A DNA stretch of 64,000 nucleotides from an uncultured Erythrobacter sp. (lineage in GTDB: Bacteria; Pseudomonadota; Alphaproteobacteria; Sphingomonadales; Sphingomonadaceae). Below, in pieces: positions 35,145 to 44,964 of this stretch. Below the pieces are notes generated by a model. It ran no database searches. It was not told the origin of the DNA and saw only the letters and a list, made by a program, of their open reading frames with translations. The stretch covers positions 496,001 to 560,000 of the forward strand of contig CANMIS010000002.1 in the NCBI GenBank assembly GCA_947498065.1, read 5' to 3'. The position numbers were made by a program, and so were the translations under genes. Positions within the stretch are counted from its first letter, which is position 1. The number at the start of each line of letters is the position of its first letter.

Positions 35145-36419
35145 TTAACGCAAGATGGTTCCACTTTGGACAAAATCGATGCCTGCCTCGCGCAGAGCCC
35201 TTACCATGTCGTTCGAGAAGTCGTCGGCGTAGAGACGATAGCCTGCCCCTTGCGAAACGGCGAAATCGCGCTGTGCGATGAAGTTGTCGAGAGTACGCTG
35301 GAACCGATCACTGCCTCGGTTCAGCAGGGTCGCTCCGCCCGTTTTGACTTCGGCGAACACCGTCGCGTTCCCCTGTTGGAAAATCACATCAAACTCTCGC
35401 CGACCTCCGGGAATGGGAAAGGTTTTGTTGATGTCGACCAGCGTGCCGCCCAAATCCGCGATGCGGCCTGCTACCTGCAATTCACGAATTTTACCGATCA
35501 GTGCGCCCCAAGTCGCCCTTGCACGGTTAAAATCACCGGCGAGCACTTGCTCCTGAAATTGCCCCCAGGATCGACGAATATCATTGATTAAACCATCAGC
35601 CCGGCCAACAAGTCCACGCGGTAGCCGATCGCCCAATCTTGCCGCGTCAATGATAGTGTCAATCGCTTCTCCAATTTTCCCCAGCTTCTTCGCGGTGTCG
35701 AGCTGGCCGGCGCCGGGAATGAGGTTAAGGCCGAAGTCGACCAGTCGATCCACCCACGTATAGGGAATACCGGTCAATTGGGCGAGTATTGTGCCAATCA
35801 CCGCGTCGGGTACGGTTTGCGCCGCCCCTTGGCCCAGCCATACCAGCACAGCCGGGAGAGCGAACTCAACATCGACTTGTCGGCCGCCCACCGTGATCAC
35901 TCCGTGATCGGGTAAAGAGATAGCGAGCGCCAGTTCTCCTTCGGACAGCGGGCCACCCCGCTCCAGTCCTGCCGCAAATACACGGCCCTCGTCACCCGCC
36001 GCGTCGGGACCGCCTAAAACGGTGTCCAGATGATGCCCGATCTCTTGCGCCAGCACAGCCTGCATGGCGGCGGGGTCATTTCGCAACTGCTCGTTTAGGT
36101 AGATGGTGCCGCCTTTTACCGCACTATAAGCCCCAAGTGCGCCGCTCAAGGTTGCCTCGTCCACAAACCTCAATTCGGCAGGCATAGGCAGAAAACCGTC
36201 TTGTGCCTGCCGCATCAGCTCAAATTGAAGCTCGGGCGATAGCTTTGAGCCGAACGCCTGCGACAGAACCGCCGCGAAGGCCTGCGGGTCTCGCGTTGCG
36301 AGATCAGCCGCGCGGGCTTGAAAATTGGCCAGTGCGGGATCGCTAGATCGGAAGCCCGTCGAGCGCACGTTGGTGCTCTGATAGGAAACGGACGAGGTCG
36401 AAAAGCTTATCGAGGTCAT
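35145..36419 (-). CDS. Predicted multidomain toxin with C-terminal nuclease-like domain
   Basis: About 424 residues in three parts. Residues ~85-150 form a metallopeptidase-like element, AVLAQEIGHHLDTVLGG then GDEGRVFAAG, a variant of the EIGHxLD...GDEG module seen in large secreted proteobacterial proteins. A hydrophobic pre-toxin-like region follows (DFGLNLIPGAGQLDTAKKLG). The C-terminal ~85 residues (REFDVIFQQGNATVFAEVKT) carry a PD-(D/E)xK nuclease pattern: Asp near 344, Glu-x-Lys near 357-359. The ATG at 36419 has AAGGG upstream; another lies at 36437. No signal peptide is seen, so export would need a special system. A candidate immunity gene follows. Function is inferred. Confidence 0.65.
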   Translation of the reverse strand: MTSISFSTSSVSYQSTNVRSTGFRSSDPALANFQARAADLATRDPQAFAAVLSQAFGSKLSPELQFELMRQAQDGFLPMPAELRFVDEATLSGALGAYSAVKGGTIYLNEQLRNDPAAMQAVLAQEIGHHLDTVLGGPDAAGDEGRVFAAGLERGGPLSEGELALAISLPDHGVITVGGRQVDVEFALPAVLVWLGQGAAQTVPDAVIGTILAQLTGIPYTWVDRLVDFGLNLIPGAGQLDTAKKLGKIGEAIDTIIDAARLGDRLPRGLVGRADGLINDIRRSWGQFQEQVLAGDFNRARATWGALIGKIRELQVAGRIADLGGTLVDINKTFPIPGGRREFDVIFQQGNATVFAEVKTGGATLLNRGSDRFQRTLDNFIAQRDFAVSQGAGYRLYADDFSNDMVRALREAGIDFVQSGTILR

Positions 36420-36901
36420 TGGAGTGGCCCTTGTCATCTACCAATGAGAATAGAATTCAGCCGGCCCCCTCGCTATCTGCATTCCGTATAGTCCCATATC
36501 CGCTCGTCCCGATTTTGCCTCGCCTTGAGAGGCCAGATGGCATTTAGCCCGTGCAACATCTACCCGTGCAAAACAGATAACGAAAATGGAGGTAGGGCAT
36601 TCAGTTTCGGGGCTTGAGGCACCGGTAGCGGAGCAATGCTTTTTCACCTTGGCTGAGATCACCAACATAATATCGGCAATTGCAGTTTGTTAGCCATTTC
36701 GAGCTGTCGAATCGTAACCTAAATTGAGGGTGAAAGCGGAAGCTGGCGGAGTAGTTCTTGCGTGCGCCTCTCAAAATGGAAGATCGCGAGCGGCGCAAGG
36801 CGAAAAAAGACCGCCGGTCGAACAGCATACATTTTTCGACCGAGGTGCTTTATCAATGTATTACACCCTGATATCCCTCTGCCAAACGGAGGGATTGTAT
36901 T
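36420..36901. other. Intergenic region upstream of two divergent units
   Basis: About 480 bases with no gene that I can support; the short frames have no family match or ribosome binding site. It must hold the promoters of the leftward toxin gene and the rightward ABC transporter operon. A GAGGGA ribosome binding site for the latter lies near 36890. Confidence 0.6.
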
Positions 36902-37801
36902 ATGCTCGAGCTGAACGGCGTCACCCATGTGTATGGAAACGGGACGCGGGCCCTTAATAATGTATCGCTGACTATACCGAACGGCATGTTTGGCCTGCTG
37001 GGTCCCAATGGTGCGGGTAAGAGTACGCTGATGCGGACCGTTGCGACGCTGCAAACGCCGAGCGAGGGCACGATCAAGTTTGGCGATATTGATGTGCTTG
37101 CTACGCCTGAAAAGCTGCGCGAGACGCTTGGCTATTTGCCTCAGGATTTTGGCGTTTATCCGCGCGTTTCCGCCTACGACATGCTCGACCATATGGCTGT
37201 GCTGAAGGGCGTGGCGTCTTCCTCTGAGCGCAAAGACACCGTCGAAACACTGCTTGCGCAAACGAACCTTTGGGACGTGCGCAAGAAGGCTATCGCTGGT
37301 TTTTCCGGCGGTATGCGGCAACGCTTTGGCATTGCGCAGGCGTTGATTGGCAACCCTCAGCTTATCATCGTTGACGAGCCGACAGCCGGTCTGGACCCGG
37401 AAGAGCGCAACCGTTTCCTCAATCTGCTCGCCGAAATTGGCGAGAACGTGGTGGTCATCCTCTCGACCCATATTGTTGAGGATGTATCTGACCTTTGCCC
37501 GAACATGGCCGTGATCGTGCAGGGTGAAATCAAGCTCGAAGGCGCGCCAAAAGACTTGATCGATAGGGCGCGCGGCACAGTCTGGGCCAAGACGATTGAC
37601 CGCGTTGATCTGGACAAGGTTCGAGAGCAATATGAAGTGATCTCGACCCGCCTTTTTGCCGGACGGACCATCGTGCATATCCTGTCGGACAATGACCCGG
37701 GAGACGGTTTTGCGAGCATCGACGGTGGTCTTGAGGATGTCTATTTCTCAACCCTCGCGCATTCGCGCCGTGATGTTCCTGCTGCTTCTGCTGCAGCCTG
37801 A
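36902..37801 (+). CDS. ABC transporter ATP-binding protein
   Basis: A 299-residue ABC ATPase. Walker A is GPNGAGKSTL (about residue 37), the Q-loop is YLPQDFGVYPRVSAYDMLDH, the signature is FSGGMRQRFGIAQALIG, Walker B is LIIVDEPTAGLDPEERNRFL and the H-loop is VVILSTHIVEDV. This pattern is typical of ABC-2-type exporters. The next gene, 11 bases downstream, encodes a membrane permease fused to an M1 peptidase, so this ATPase powers that protein. The gene starts after a GAGGGA ribosome binding site. Confidence 0.95.
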   Translation: MLELNGVTHVYGNGTRALNNVSLTIPNGMFGLLGPNGAGKSTLMRTVATLQTPSEGTIKFGDIDVLATPEKLRETLGYLPQDFGVYPRVSAYDMLDHMAVLKGVASSSERKDTVETLLAQTNLWDVRKKAIAGFSGGMRQRFGIAQALIGNPQLIIVDEPTAGLDPEERNRFLNLLAEIGENVVVILSTHIVEDVSDLCPNMAVIVQGEIKLEGAPKDLIDRARGTVWAKTIDRVDLDKVREQYEVISTRLFAGRTIVHILSDNDPGDGFASIDGGLEDVYFSTLAHSRRDVPAASAAA

Positions 37802-37812
37802 GGAGAACCGGA

Positions 37813-40800
37813 ATGTTCGGTAAAATCACCGCGTTCGAATTACGCTATCAGCTGCGTAACCCGGTATTCTGGGTTGCCGCTATCATATTCTTTTTGCTGA
37901 CGTTTGGTGCTGCAACCAGTAGCGACATTCAGATTGGCAGCGGCGGGAATGTCAACGCCAACAGCCCGCTGGCGATCATCCAGACACATCTGATTTTGAC
38001 GGTGTTTTTCATGTTCGTCTCCACCGCATTTGTGGCGAATGTGATCGTGCGCGATGATGAAAGCGGCTTTGGTCCGATGGTCCGTTCAACGCGGGTTGGG
38101 AAATTCGACTATTTGCTTGGGCGATTTTCGGGCGCGTTCTTAGCCGCGGCCCTCGCATTTGCGACGGTCCCACTGGCGATTTGGCTCGGCTCACTCATGC
38201 CTTGGGTTGACCCTGAGACCCTCGGGCCGAACAAGCTATCATACTACGCCAGCGCCTATTTCGTGTTCGCATTGCCTGGCATGTTCATGGTCTGCGCGCT
38301 GTTCTTCGCGGTTGCGACCATGACCCGGTCGATGATGTACACCTATGTCGCGGTCGTAGCGTTCCTGGTCCTTTGGACCGTGCTGATTTCAGCGGTTCAG
38401 GGGCGGCCAGACCTGCAAGATACAGCGGCATTGTTTGAGCCATTTGGCCTTGGCGCTCTTGCCAATGCCACCCGCTATTGGACCGCGGCGGAATCCAATG
38501 TGCTTGTACCCGCGCTAGAGGGCGGATTGCTGGCCAATCGTATCATCTGGATCGGCTTTGCATTGGTGATGCTGGTCCTTGCCTATTGGCGTTTCAGCTT
38601 CACGGAGAAAGGCGTCTCTAAGCGCAAGCTGCGCCGGGAAGCGAAGAAGCAGGCTAAGCTCGCCAAGGTTGAGCCGCGCATTGTCGAAACTCTACCAACC
38701 CTGCGTCCAGAGAAGAGCGCATGGGCGCGGTTTATCACCCGGACCCGGTTTGAGGTAGCGCAGGTTATCAAGCACCCGGCGTTTTTCGTTTTGATCCTTG
38801 TCGGACTGTTCAATACGTCGGGCGCTTTGCTCCTCGGCAATCAGCTTTATGGCACGCCCAGTCGGCCGCTGACATTTACGGTCATTCCGATCCTTCAGGG
38901 CGGTTTCGGCATCATCCCTGTCATCATCGCGATCTATTACGCTGGCGAGCTGGTGTGGCGCGATCGAGACCGCAAAATGCATGAACTGATTGATTCCACC
39001 TCGGTCCCCGGGTGGAGCTATATGGTGCCTAAGACGATTGCTGTGGGCGTTGTCTTGTTCACAGCACTTCTTGCCAGCGTCGTGTCAGCCGTGCTGATCC
39101 AGTCCTTCCGAGGGGTCACGCCAGAGATTGGAAAGTATCTCGATTGGTACTTGCTGCCGCTGTCGATCAACATGCTGATCACTGCGATCCTTGCTGTCTT
39201 CGTGCAGGCGCTTAGCCCCAACAAATTCGTCGGTTGGGGCATCATGGTGATCTACATTGTGGCCCAGCTTGTGCTGTCGAACCTGGGCTTTGAACATCCG
39301 CTCTATCTCTACGGTTCGACGGGCGGAAACCCTGTTTCCGACATCAACGGGAACGCCGTCGGCGACGCTCTTGGTTGGGGGCTCAGGCTATATTGGGGCG
39401 CCTTTGCACTGATCCTTGCTGTGCTCGCGCATCTGCTATGGCGCCGCGGCGCGGACGCTGCGCTGAAGCCGCGCCTCAAACGATTGCCAGAGGGCCTCAA
39501 ATCGCCTGCGGGTGCTGTGCTAGGCGTTGGCGTTCTGCTCGCTGCTGTTACTGGCGGATATCTCTTCAACCAGATGAACCGGGTCGAGCAGTACCGGACT
39601 AGCGACGACAATGAAGCGACGCTTGCTGAATATGAGAAGAAGTACCTCCAGTACGAAACTCTGGTGCAGCCGGCCGTCACGCAAGTCAGCCTCGAAGTTG
39701 ATCTCTTTCCTGAAGAGATCCGGATGGAGGCGAGGGGGCGCTATGCGATCCTCAACGACACCGACGAGGTGATTGAGCAGCTGCATGTGCGTCTGCCAGA
39801 TGCAGATGCCGAAATCCTGGGCATTGAGGTGGCGGGGGCTACGCTCGAGACCAATGATGAGAAGTTCAAACACCGCATCTATCGGTTCGACGAACCCTTG
39901 GCTCCTGGGGCAACCAGCGAGCTGACCTTCGAGACCAGGCGTTGGCAACGCGGTATCCGTGCAAGAGGGAACGATACCCGCCTCGTGAAGAATGGTACCT
40001 TCCTCAACAATTCCGAATTCGCGCCGCAAATCGGCATGAACCGTTCGGGACTGCTGCAAGACCGGGCGACACGCCGCGAATATGACCTGCCATCTGAGCT
40101 GCGCCCTGCGCCGCTCGGAGACGAGACATCGAGGCAAGAGAACTATGTTGGGGCCGATTGGGTCACAGCTGACATTACGGTCACAACCGATGCAGGGCAG
40201 ACGCCGATTGCGCCGGGCGTGCGCGTTTCGGACGAGGTCGAAGGGAGCAGGCGCACCGCGCGGTTCGTTTCGGAGAGCCCAATCCTCTCGTTCTTCTCCA
40301 TTCAGTCTGCGGACTACGAAATTGCGACCCGCAATGTCGATGGCGTTGAGCTTCAGGTCTATTATCACGAGACGCACGACACCAATGTTGAGCGGATGCT
40401 CAATGCGCTTGAGAAATCGCTTGATTACTACCGGGCGAATTTGGGCCCGTATCAATTCCCGCATGCACGCATCATCGAATTTCCCGGCTACGCCAGCTTT
40501 GCGCAGGCTTTTGCCGGAACGATGCCTTATTCGGAAAGCATAGGCTTCGTCGCCGACTACGCTGATGAGGGTGACATCGATGCAGTAACCTATGTTGTCG
40601 CTCACGAGGTTGCTCACCAGTATTGGGCGCACCAGATCATTAGCGCTAATCAGCAGGGCGGGACGATCATGGTCGAAACCATGGCGCAATATTCGGCCAT
40701 GATGGTGATGAAGGAGATCTATGGGGAGGACCAAATGCGGCGCTTCCTCAAATTCGAACTCGACAATTACCTGACATCGCGCGGCGGCGAAGCGATTGAA

Positions 40801-41391
40801 GAACTGCCGCTCGTCCAGGTGGAAAACCAAGGGTACATCCACTACCGCAAGGGCGCTGTGGTCATGTATCTGCTGCAGGACAGGCTGGGTGAAGACCGCG
40901 TCAATGTGATGCTGTCGGAGCTGCTTGATCGCTATCGTTTTAAGGGCCCTCCCTATGCGATCTCAACCGATCTGGTCGAGGGCTTTGAAAGCCTCGCGCG
41001 GAACGATGAAGAGCGCCAGCTGATCGAAGATCTTCTGCGCAAGATCACTTTGTATGATCTCAAGGTTGAAGAGGCCGAAAGCAAAGAACTGCCCGATGGT
41101 TCATGGGAAACCGTAATCACCGTCAGCGCAGCCAAATTCTATGCCGACGGCGAAGGCGCGGAAACAGAAGCACCTCTGGCGGACCAGATCGAAGTGGGCG
41201 CGTTTACAGCCCGCCCTGGGCTCGGAGCGTTCGACAAATCGAATGTCCTGCTAATGGAGCGCAAGCCGGTCAAAAGCGGCGAGCAGGAAATTAGGATCAT
41301 CACCGACAAACAGCCGACCTATGTAGGGATCGACCCCTACAACAAATATGTCGACCGCAATTCCGACGACAATCTGTTTGAGACTGGGTGA
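37813..41391 (+). CDS. ABC-2 permease fused to an M1 aminopeptidase
   Basis: A 1192-residue fusion. The N-terminal ~560 residues contain about a dozen membrane helices of the ABC-2 permease type (FWVAAIIFFLLTFGAATSSD, FFMFVSTAFVANVIV and so on) in two six-helix sets. The C-terminal ~600 residues are a periplasmic/external M1 gluzincin domain with zinc motif HEVAHQYW (about residues 933-940) and Glu ligand in VETMAQYSAMM. Such permease/M1 fusions occur in several bacterial phyla and are annotated as ABC permease/M1 family aminopeptidase proteins. Their substrate is not known. It follows its ATPase within 11 bases. Confidence 0.92.
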   Translation: MFGKITAFELRYQLRNPVFWVAAIIFFLLTFGAATSSDIQIGSGGNVNANSPLAIIQTHLILTVFFMFVSTAFVANVIVRDDESGFGPMVRSTRVGKFDYLLGRFSGAFLAAALAFATVPLAIWLGSLMPWVDPETLGPNKLSYYASAYFVFALPGMFMVCALFFAVATMTRSMMYTYVAVVAFLVLWTVLISAVQGRPDLQDTAALFEPFGLGALANATRYWTAAESNVLVPALEGGLLANRIIWIGFALVMLVLAYWRFSFTEKGVSKRKLRREAKKQAKLAKVEPRIVETLPTLRPEKSAWARFITRTRFEVAQVIKHPAFFVLILVGLFNTSGALLLGNQLYGTPSRPLTFTVIPILQGGFGIIPVIIAIYYAGELVWRDRDRKMHELIDSTSVPGWSYMVPKTIAVGVVLFTALLASVVSAVLIQSFRGVTPEIGKYLDWYLLPLSINMLITAILAVFVQALSPNKFVGWGIMVIYIVAQLVLSNLGFEHPLYLYGSTGGNPVSDINGNAVGDALGWGLRLYWGAFALILAVLAHLLWRRGADAALKPRLKRLPEGLKSPAGAVLGVGVLLAAVTGGYLFNQMNRVEQYRTSDDNEATLAEYEKKYLQYETLVQPAVTQVSLEVDLFPEEIRMEARGRYAILNDTDEVIEQLHVRLPDADAEILGIEVAGATLETNDEKFKHRIYRFDEPLAPGATSELTFETRRWQRGIRARGNDTRLVKNGTFLNNSEFAPQIGMNRSGLLQDRATRREYDLPSELRPAPLGDETSRQENYVGADWVTADITVTTDAGQTPIAPGVRVSDEVEGSRRTARFVSESPILSFFSIQSADYEIATRNVDGVELQVYYHETHDTNVERMLNALEKSLDYYRANLGPYQFPHARIIEFPGYASFAQAFAGTMPYSESIGFVADYADEGDIDAVTYVVAHEVAHQYWAHQIISANQQGGTIMVETMAQYSAMMVMKEIYGEDQMRRFLKFELDNYLTSRGGEAIEELPLVQVENQGYIHYRKGAVVMYLLQDRLGEDRVNVMLSELLDRYRFKGPPYAISTDLVEGFESLARNDEERQLIEDLLRKITLYDLKVEEAESKELPDGSWETVITVSAAKFYADGEGAETEAPLADQIEVGAFTARPGLGAFDKSNVLLMERKPVKSGEQEIRIITDKQPTYVGIDPYNKYVDRNSDDNLFETG

Positions 41392-41666
41392 TTGGCTCTT
41401 TGGGTTCGAAATGCCCAACTTCACCAAGAATGTGAAATGCCACACTTGGGCCACAGGCGGATTTGTGCCTGAGCTTCAGTGGCTCATGGCTCGCAATGCT
41501 GATGCAGTGCTAATGGGCTAGGAAGTGAGCGGTTGTTTCACCGCGCTTAGATCCCCCGTATCTGATCTTTGTCGGGCATTTCGCGATTCAACTTGCGCGA
41601 GGTGCGCCATTCGCTTCAAAAGGCGTCAAGGGTTCGATTGGCGGATGGGAAGAGGCAATTTTGCCG

Positions 41667-42356
41667 ATGAGTGTCGACAGTTCAAAGCAGGCAAGCCGGC
41701 GTTTCAGCCGCGAAACTCGGCGGGCGATGATTCTCGATAGCGCGGCTGAGTTGATCGCGGAGAAAGGCACAGCAGAGCTTTCTCTGGAGAGCATTGGACA
41801 GCATGCTGAGGTCAGCAAGACCCTAATGTACCGCTATTTCGGCAGCCTGATCGAGCTGCTGCGAGACTTGCTGGACCAAGAGTTCAAACACCTGCGCGAC
41901 ACCCAATTCCAGGCCTCGAAAGGGGTTGAGACATACGAGGAATTGGTACGCAACGTCACCAAGGCGTATTTGCGATATATCGAGGACCGCGGGCTGATTA
42001 TCGAGCGCTTGCAGGCGTATCCGAATATCGCTGGCGCGCAGGACCCGACGCATTTTCGGCGTGAGCCAGCGGTGCAGTACTTCGCTGAACTGACCTCTGC
42101 CACTTTTGACATTCCGATGGATATCGCGACCGCCAGCACTGAAATTTCCTTTGGTCTGCCAGCCGCCGCAGGTCAGTATTTGATCAAAAGCGGGGCAGAT
42201 CGCCAGACCGTTGAAGACATCACGGTTGCCATGATCCTAGGCGGGATCGTTGGGGTTCAATATGATGCGCTGGGCGCCAAGCAAAAACTGAAGCGTCCAG
42301 CGAAGGAGAAATCCGGATCAAACGGCCGCAAAAAGAAAGGGCGCAAAGACAGCTAG
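41667..42356 (+). CDS. TetR/AcrR-family transcriptional regulator
   Basis: A 229-residue regulator starting MSVDSSKQASRRFSRETRRA. The N-terminal HTH is AELSLESIGQHAEVSKTLMY then RYFGSLIELLRDLL, with the recognition helix around residues 44-55. The C-terminal ligand-binding domain ends in a very basic tail (KEKSGSNGRKKKGRKDS). The ATG at 41667 is chosen; a TTG lies two codons earlier and an AGAGG lies at 41651. It stands next to, and convergent with, the TonB receptor of a catabolic-type locus, so it is a good candidate regulator of that locus, perhaps through the inverted repeats at 44933-45004. Confidence 0.87.
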   Translation: MSVDSSKQASRRFSRETRRAMILDSAAELIAEKGTAELSLESIGQHAEVSKTLMYRYFGSLIELLRDLLDQEFKHLRDTQFQASKGVETYEELVRNVTKAYLRYIEDRGLIIERLQAYPNIAGAQDPTHFRREPAVQYFAELTSATFDIPMDIATASTEISFGLPAAAGQYLIKSGADRQTVEDITVAMILGGIVGVQYDALGAKQKLKRPAKEKSGSNGRKKKGRKDS

Positions 42357-42367
42357 TCTCTGCGCCC
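42339..42367. terminator. Bidirectional hairpin terminator between TetR and TonB receptor
   Basis: GGGCGCA and AGAC pair with GTCT and TGCGCCC, one A-C mismatch in a 12-base stem with a 5-base loop. The rightward side is followed by CTCTTT and the leftward side by TTTCTTTTT, so it can end both converging genes. It overlaps the last codons of the TetR gene. Confidence 0.75.
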
Positions 42368-42395
42368 CTCTTTAGCGGGTTAGCTTTTGATCACC

Positions 42396-44915
42396 TCAGA
42401 ACTTGAAACGGACCAATCCGCCATAAGTGCGCGGCTGGTTACGGAAGCCCGTGAGCGATCCTGGCAGGCCCACGCTTGGCGAAAGACCGGTGATGTACGC
42501 AGCGTCAGTCAAGTTGCGAGCCCACAGCGAAACCTCGAGCCCATTGGCCAAAGCCAGCGTGATCGAACCATTGAGGTTTTGCACTTCACGTTTGAACTGC
42601 GAAACGCCCGTCGCGATCTCGACATTGCTCTCCAGCAGATAATCCGCGTGGAACCGCAAGGACGCATCATTGCCAAGATCGGCGACATAGGTGCCGCCAA
42701 CCACGACTGACCATTCTGGCACGCCAGCAGGCCGCTGGCCGCTGAGGTCCGTCGGCACGGGCGTAAAGTTAGCCGAAAGTGCAGTGCCGCCAGTGAATAG
42801 GTCAAACTTCGAGTCCAGATAAGACAGACCCGCTGTAAAGGTCAGCTCAGGAATGGGTGAGATTGAGGTGTCTAGCTCAAAGCCCCGGACAGATTGTTCT
42901 TCTGCATTGCCAAGAATGAAGCCAGTTCCGGTGAAGACATTCGCCTGGAACCCTTCGAGCGTTTGGTCAAACACCGCGAGATTAAACGAGAAGCCATCCC
43001 AGCGGCCTTTCACGCCGATTTCATAGACCTCTGATTCTTCTGGACCAGCAAAGCGCGATCCATCGCGCAGGTTGTTGACCGCAAGACCCGCGTCACGAAT
43101 GGGCGATGCCGCCGGTGGAGGCGATTGGAACGCGGAGCCCGGAATGAAGTCAGCCGCGAACGGGCGGCTGTCATTCGAGAGGTTGAACGAGGAGGCTTTA
43201 AAGCCCGTCGCATAGGTCGCGTAGAGGCTGAGATTGTCGCTTGCATCATATGCCAGGCGGAAGGTGTAGGACAAATCCGTATCGCTCGTCCGCCCGTCTT
43301 CCACCGCATTCGGGAAGTTGAGATAGGGCGGATTGAACTGAAGGCCTCTAAGCCCAAGAAATGGGTTCGTGGTTGGGCTCGATGCAAGCACGCTTGCCTG
43401 AGCCGGCGTTGCGCCTTGCACAACCGCAAGGTTGAAGCCGGCCTGCACCAAATCGATGCCGGAGAATACGTCCGTGCTGACGTTGTTGGAGACAGCCTCT
43501 TTCTCATCGTCGGTGTAGTTTGCACCGACGGTCAGCGTGAGCCGGTCGGTGATCTCAAAATCCAGCTGACCAAAGATTGAGAATGAGGTGTTCTCATACT
43601 CATAGTCGAGGATCCGCCCCTGTCCGAAGCCGCCAAATTGGCCCGCCGGAATGCCAGGAACCAAAGCCCTTAGCGTTGGCTCAAGCGCGCTGTAGGCGCC
43701 GCCGGTCACGGCGTTGGCGAACAGCAAGAAGCCTTCGCCATTTTCGAACCGCGCGCCTTGATCGATCTGTTCGTGAAACAGGAAGCCCCCAACGAGGAAA
43801 TTAAGCGGGCCATCAAAGTCCGATGCCGCACGCAATTCGCCGGTGTAGGTGTCGATATCGACCGTGTTGATGTTCACACCGATCGAGTTGAGACTGGTGA
43901 AATCGCTATCCTGATTAACAAACAAATCGGAATGCCGATACGCGCCAATGGCCGTGATATCGATATTATTGACCGCCCAATCGGCTTGCAGAGACAGGCC
44001 ATAGTTCTCAACCTGGTTTTCAGGGGCGTAATTGACTGTGCTGAGCAGAGATAGCGGCTCATCGCCGACAAAATTGCCGCCTATCGCGCGCACCAATCCG
44101 CCAAGCGGGCCATCTACGACATTGGTCGCACCGCAGCATTGCTCATCAATCTTGTCATAGTCAGCAATTAGCCGGAAATTCAGGTCGCTGTTCGGCTGGA
44201 AACGGAGCTGGCCGCGAACGCCCCAACGATCCCGATTATTGAGATCTTCGTCGATGATAATGTCGCGGATGTAGCCATCGCGTTTGTTGAGCGAGCCGGC
44301 GATGCTGAAAGCGACCGTATCGCTGATCGGTCCGGTCAGGTCCGCCTTGGCCACGACCGCATTGAAATTGCCGTATGACAATTCTGCTGAGCCGCCGAAA
44401 TCAAACTGCGGCTGCTGAGTGACGACGCTGATGATGCCAGCGGAGGCGTTCTTGCCAAACAGCGTCGATTGCGGGCCGTTCAATACCTCAACGCGCTGAA
44501 CATTGGGCAGATCGCCGATCTGAGAGGCGGAGCGTGAGCGGTAGACACCGTCAACGAACACGCCGACGGACGGCTCAATGCCGGGATTGGCCGCGCCATT
44601 GCCGAAGCCGCGGATGATGAAGTTCACATTGGTGGAGAGGCTCGACTGGCTGACGCGCAGCGACGGGACAAGCGTCTGGATATCGAGCAAATCACGCACC
44701 TGCGCATCTTCGATCTGTTCAGCGGTCGTCACCGAAACCGCGATCGGCGTTTCCTGCAGTGTGGCCTCGCGCTTTGATGCAGTGACAACGATTGAATTGC
44801 CATCAAAAGCGTCATCCGATGGCGACTCGGCGTCCTGAGCCAGCGCTGGTGCGCCTGCGGCGGAAAACGCCAAAAAACTAATGCCTGCGAGCAGTTTGCG
44901 GCTCGAGTCCTGCAT
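42396..44915 (-). CDS. TonB-dependent outer-membrane receptor (catabolic locus)
   Basis: An outer-membrane uptake channel, 839 residues. The start at 44915 has GGGAGG upstream and gives a signal peptide (MQDSSRKLLAGISFLAFSAA... ending ALAQ). The mature N-terminus has a TonB-box-like SIVVTASKRE and a plug domain (VRDLLDIQTLVPSLRVSQ ... GPQSTLFGKNASAGIISVVT). The C-terminal beta-barrel ends FRNQPRTYGGLVRFKF with the terminal aromatic Phe. It is divergent from a lipoprotein/SDR/PQQ dehydrogenase operon across a region with two inverted repeats, so it probably imports the substrate of that operon. Substrate class unknown; not clearly an iron-siderophore receptor. Confidence 0.93.
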   Translation of the reverse strand: MQDSSRKLLAGISFLAFSAAGAPALAQDAESPSDDAFDGNSIVVTASKREATLQETPIAVSVTTAEQIEDAQVRDLLDIQTLVPSLRVSQSSLSTNVNFIIRGFGNGAANPGIEPSVGVFVDGVYRSRSASQIGDLPNVQRVEVLNGPQSTLFGKNASAGIISVVTQQPQFDFGGSAELSYGNFNAVVAKADLTGPISDTVAFSIAGSLNKRDGYIRDIIIDEDLNNRDRWGVRGQLRFQPNSDLNFRLIADYDKIDEQCCGATNVVDGPLGGLVRAIGGNFVGDEPLSLLSTVNYAPENQVENYGLSLQADWAVNNIDITAIGAYRHSDLFVNQDSDFTSLNSIGVNINTVDIDTYTGELRAASDFDGPLNFLVGGFLFHEQIDQGARFENGEGFLLFANAVTGGAYSALEPTLRALVPGIPAGQFGGFGQGRILDYEYENTSFSIFGQLDFEITDRLTLTVGANYTDDEKEAVSNNVSTDVFSGIDLVQAGFNLAVVQGATPAQASVLASSPTTNPFLGLRGLQFNPPYLNFPNAVEDGRTSDTDLSYTFRLAYDASDNLSLYATYATGFKASSFNLSNDSRPFAADFIPGSAFQSPPPAASPIRDAGLAVNNLRDGSRFAGPEESEVYEIGVKGRWDGFSFNLAVFDQTLEGFQANVFTGTGFILGNAEEQSVRGFELDTSISPIPELTFTAGLSYLDSKFDLFTGGTALSANFTPVPTDLSGQRPAGVPEWSVVVGGTYVADLGNDASLRFHADYLLESNVEIATGVSQFKREVQNLNGSITLALANGLEVSLWARNLTDAAYITGLSPSVGLPGSLTGFRNQPRTYGGLVRFKF

Positions 44916-44932
44916 AAATCCCTCCCATATGT

Positions 44933-44953
44933 AAGTGGCATTATTTTCCACTT
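44933..44953. promoter_or_regulatory. Inverted repeat AAGTGG/CCACTT upstream of the TonB receptor
   Basis: AAGTGG and CCACTT are separated by 9 bases, 18 bases before the receptor start. It lies in the divergent promoter region with a second, longer inverted repeat and is a candidate operator. Confidence 0.35.
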
Positions 44954-44964
44954 GTAGGGCTTTG

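Noticed and set aside
39520..40842. A 440-residue antisense frame over the M1 peptidase part
   Set aside because: It lies wholly within a well supported gene with intact HEVAH and has no start signal or recognisable domain.
41411..41521. A 36-residue frame between the ABC-M1 gene and the TetR gene
   Set aside because: No ribosome binding site, no known family and too short to support alone.
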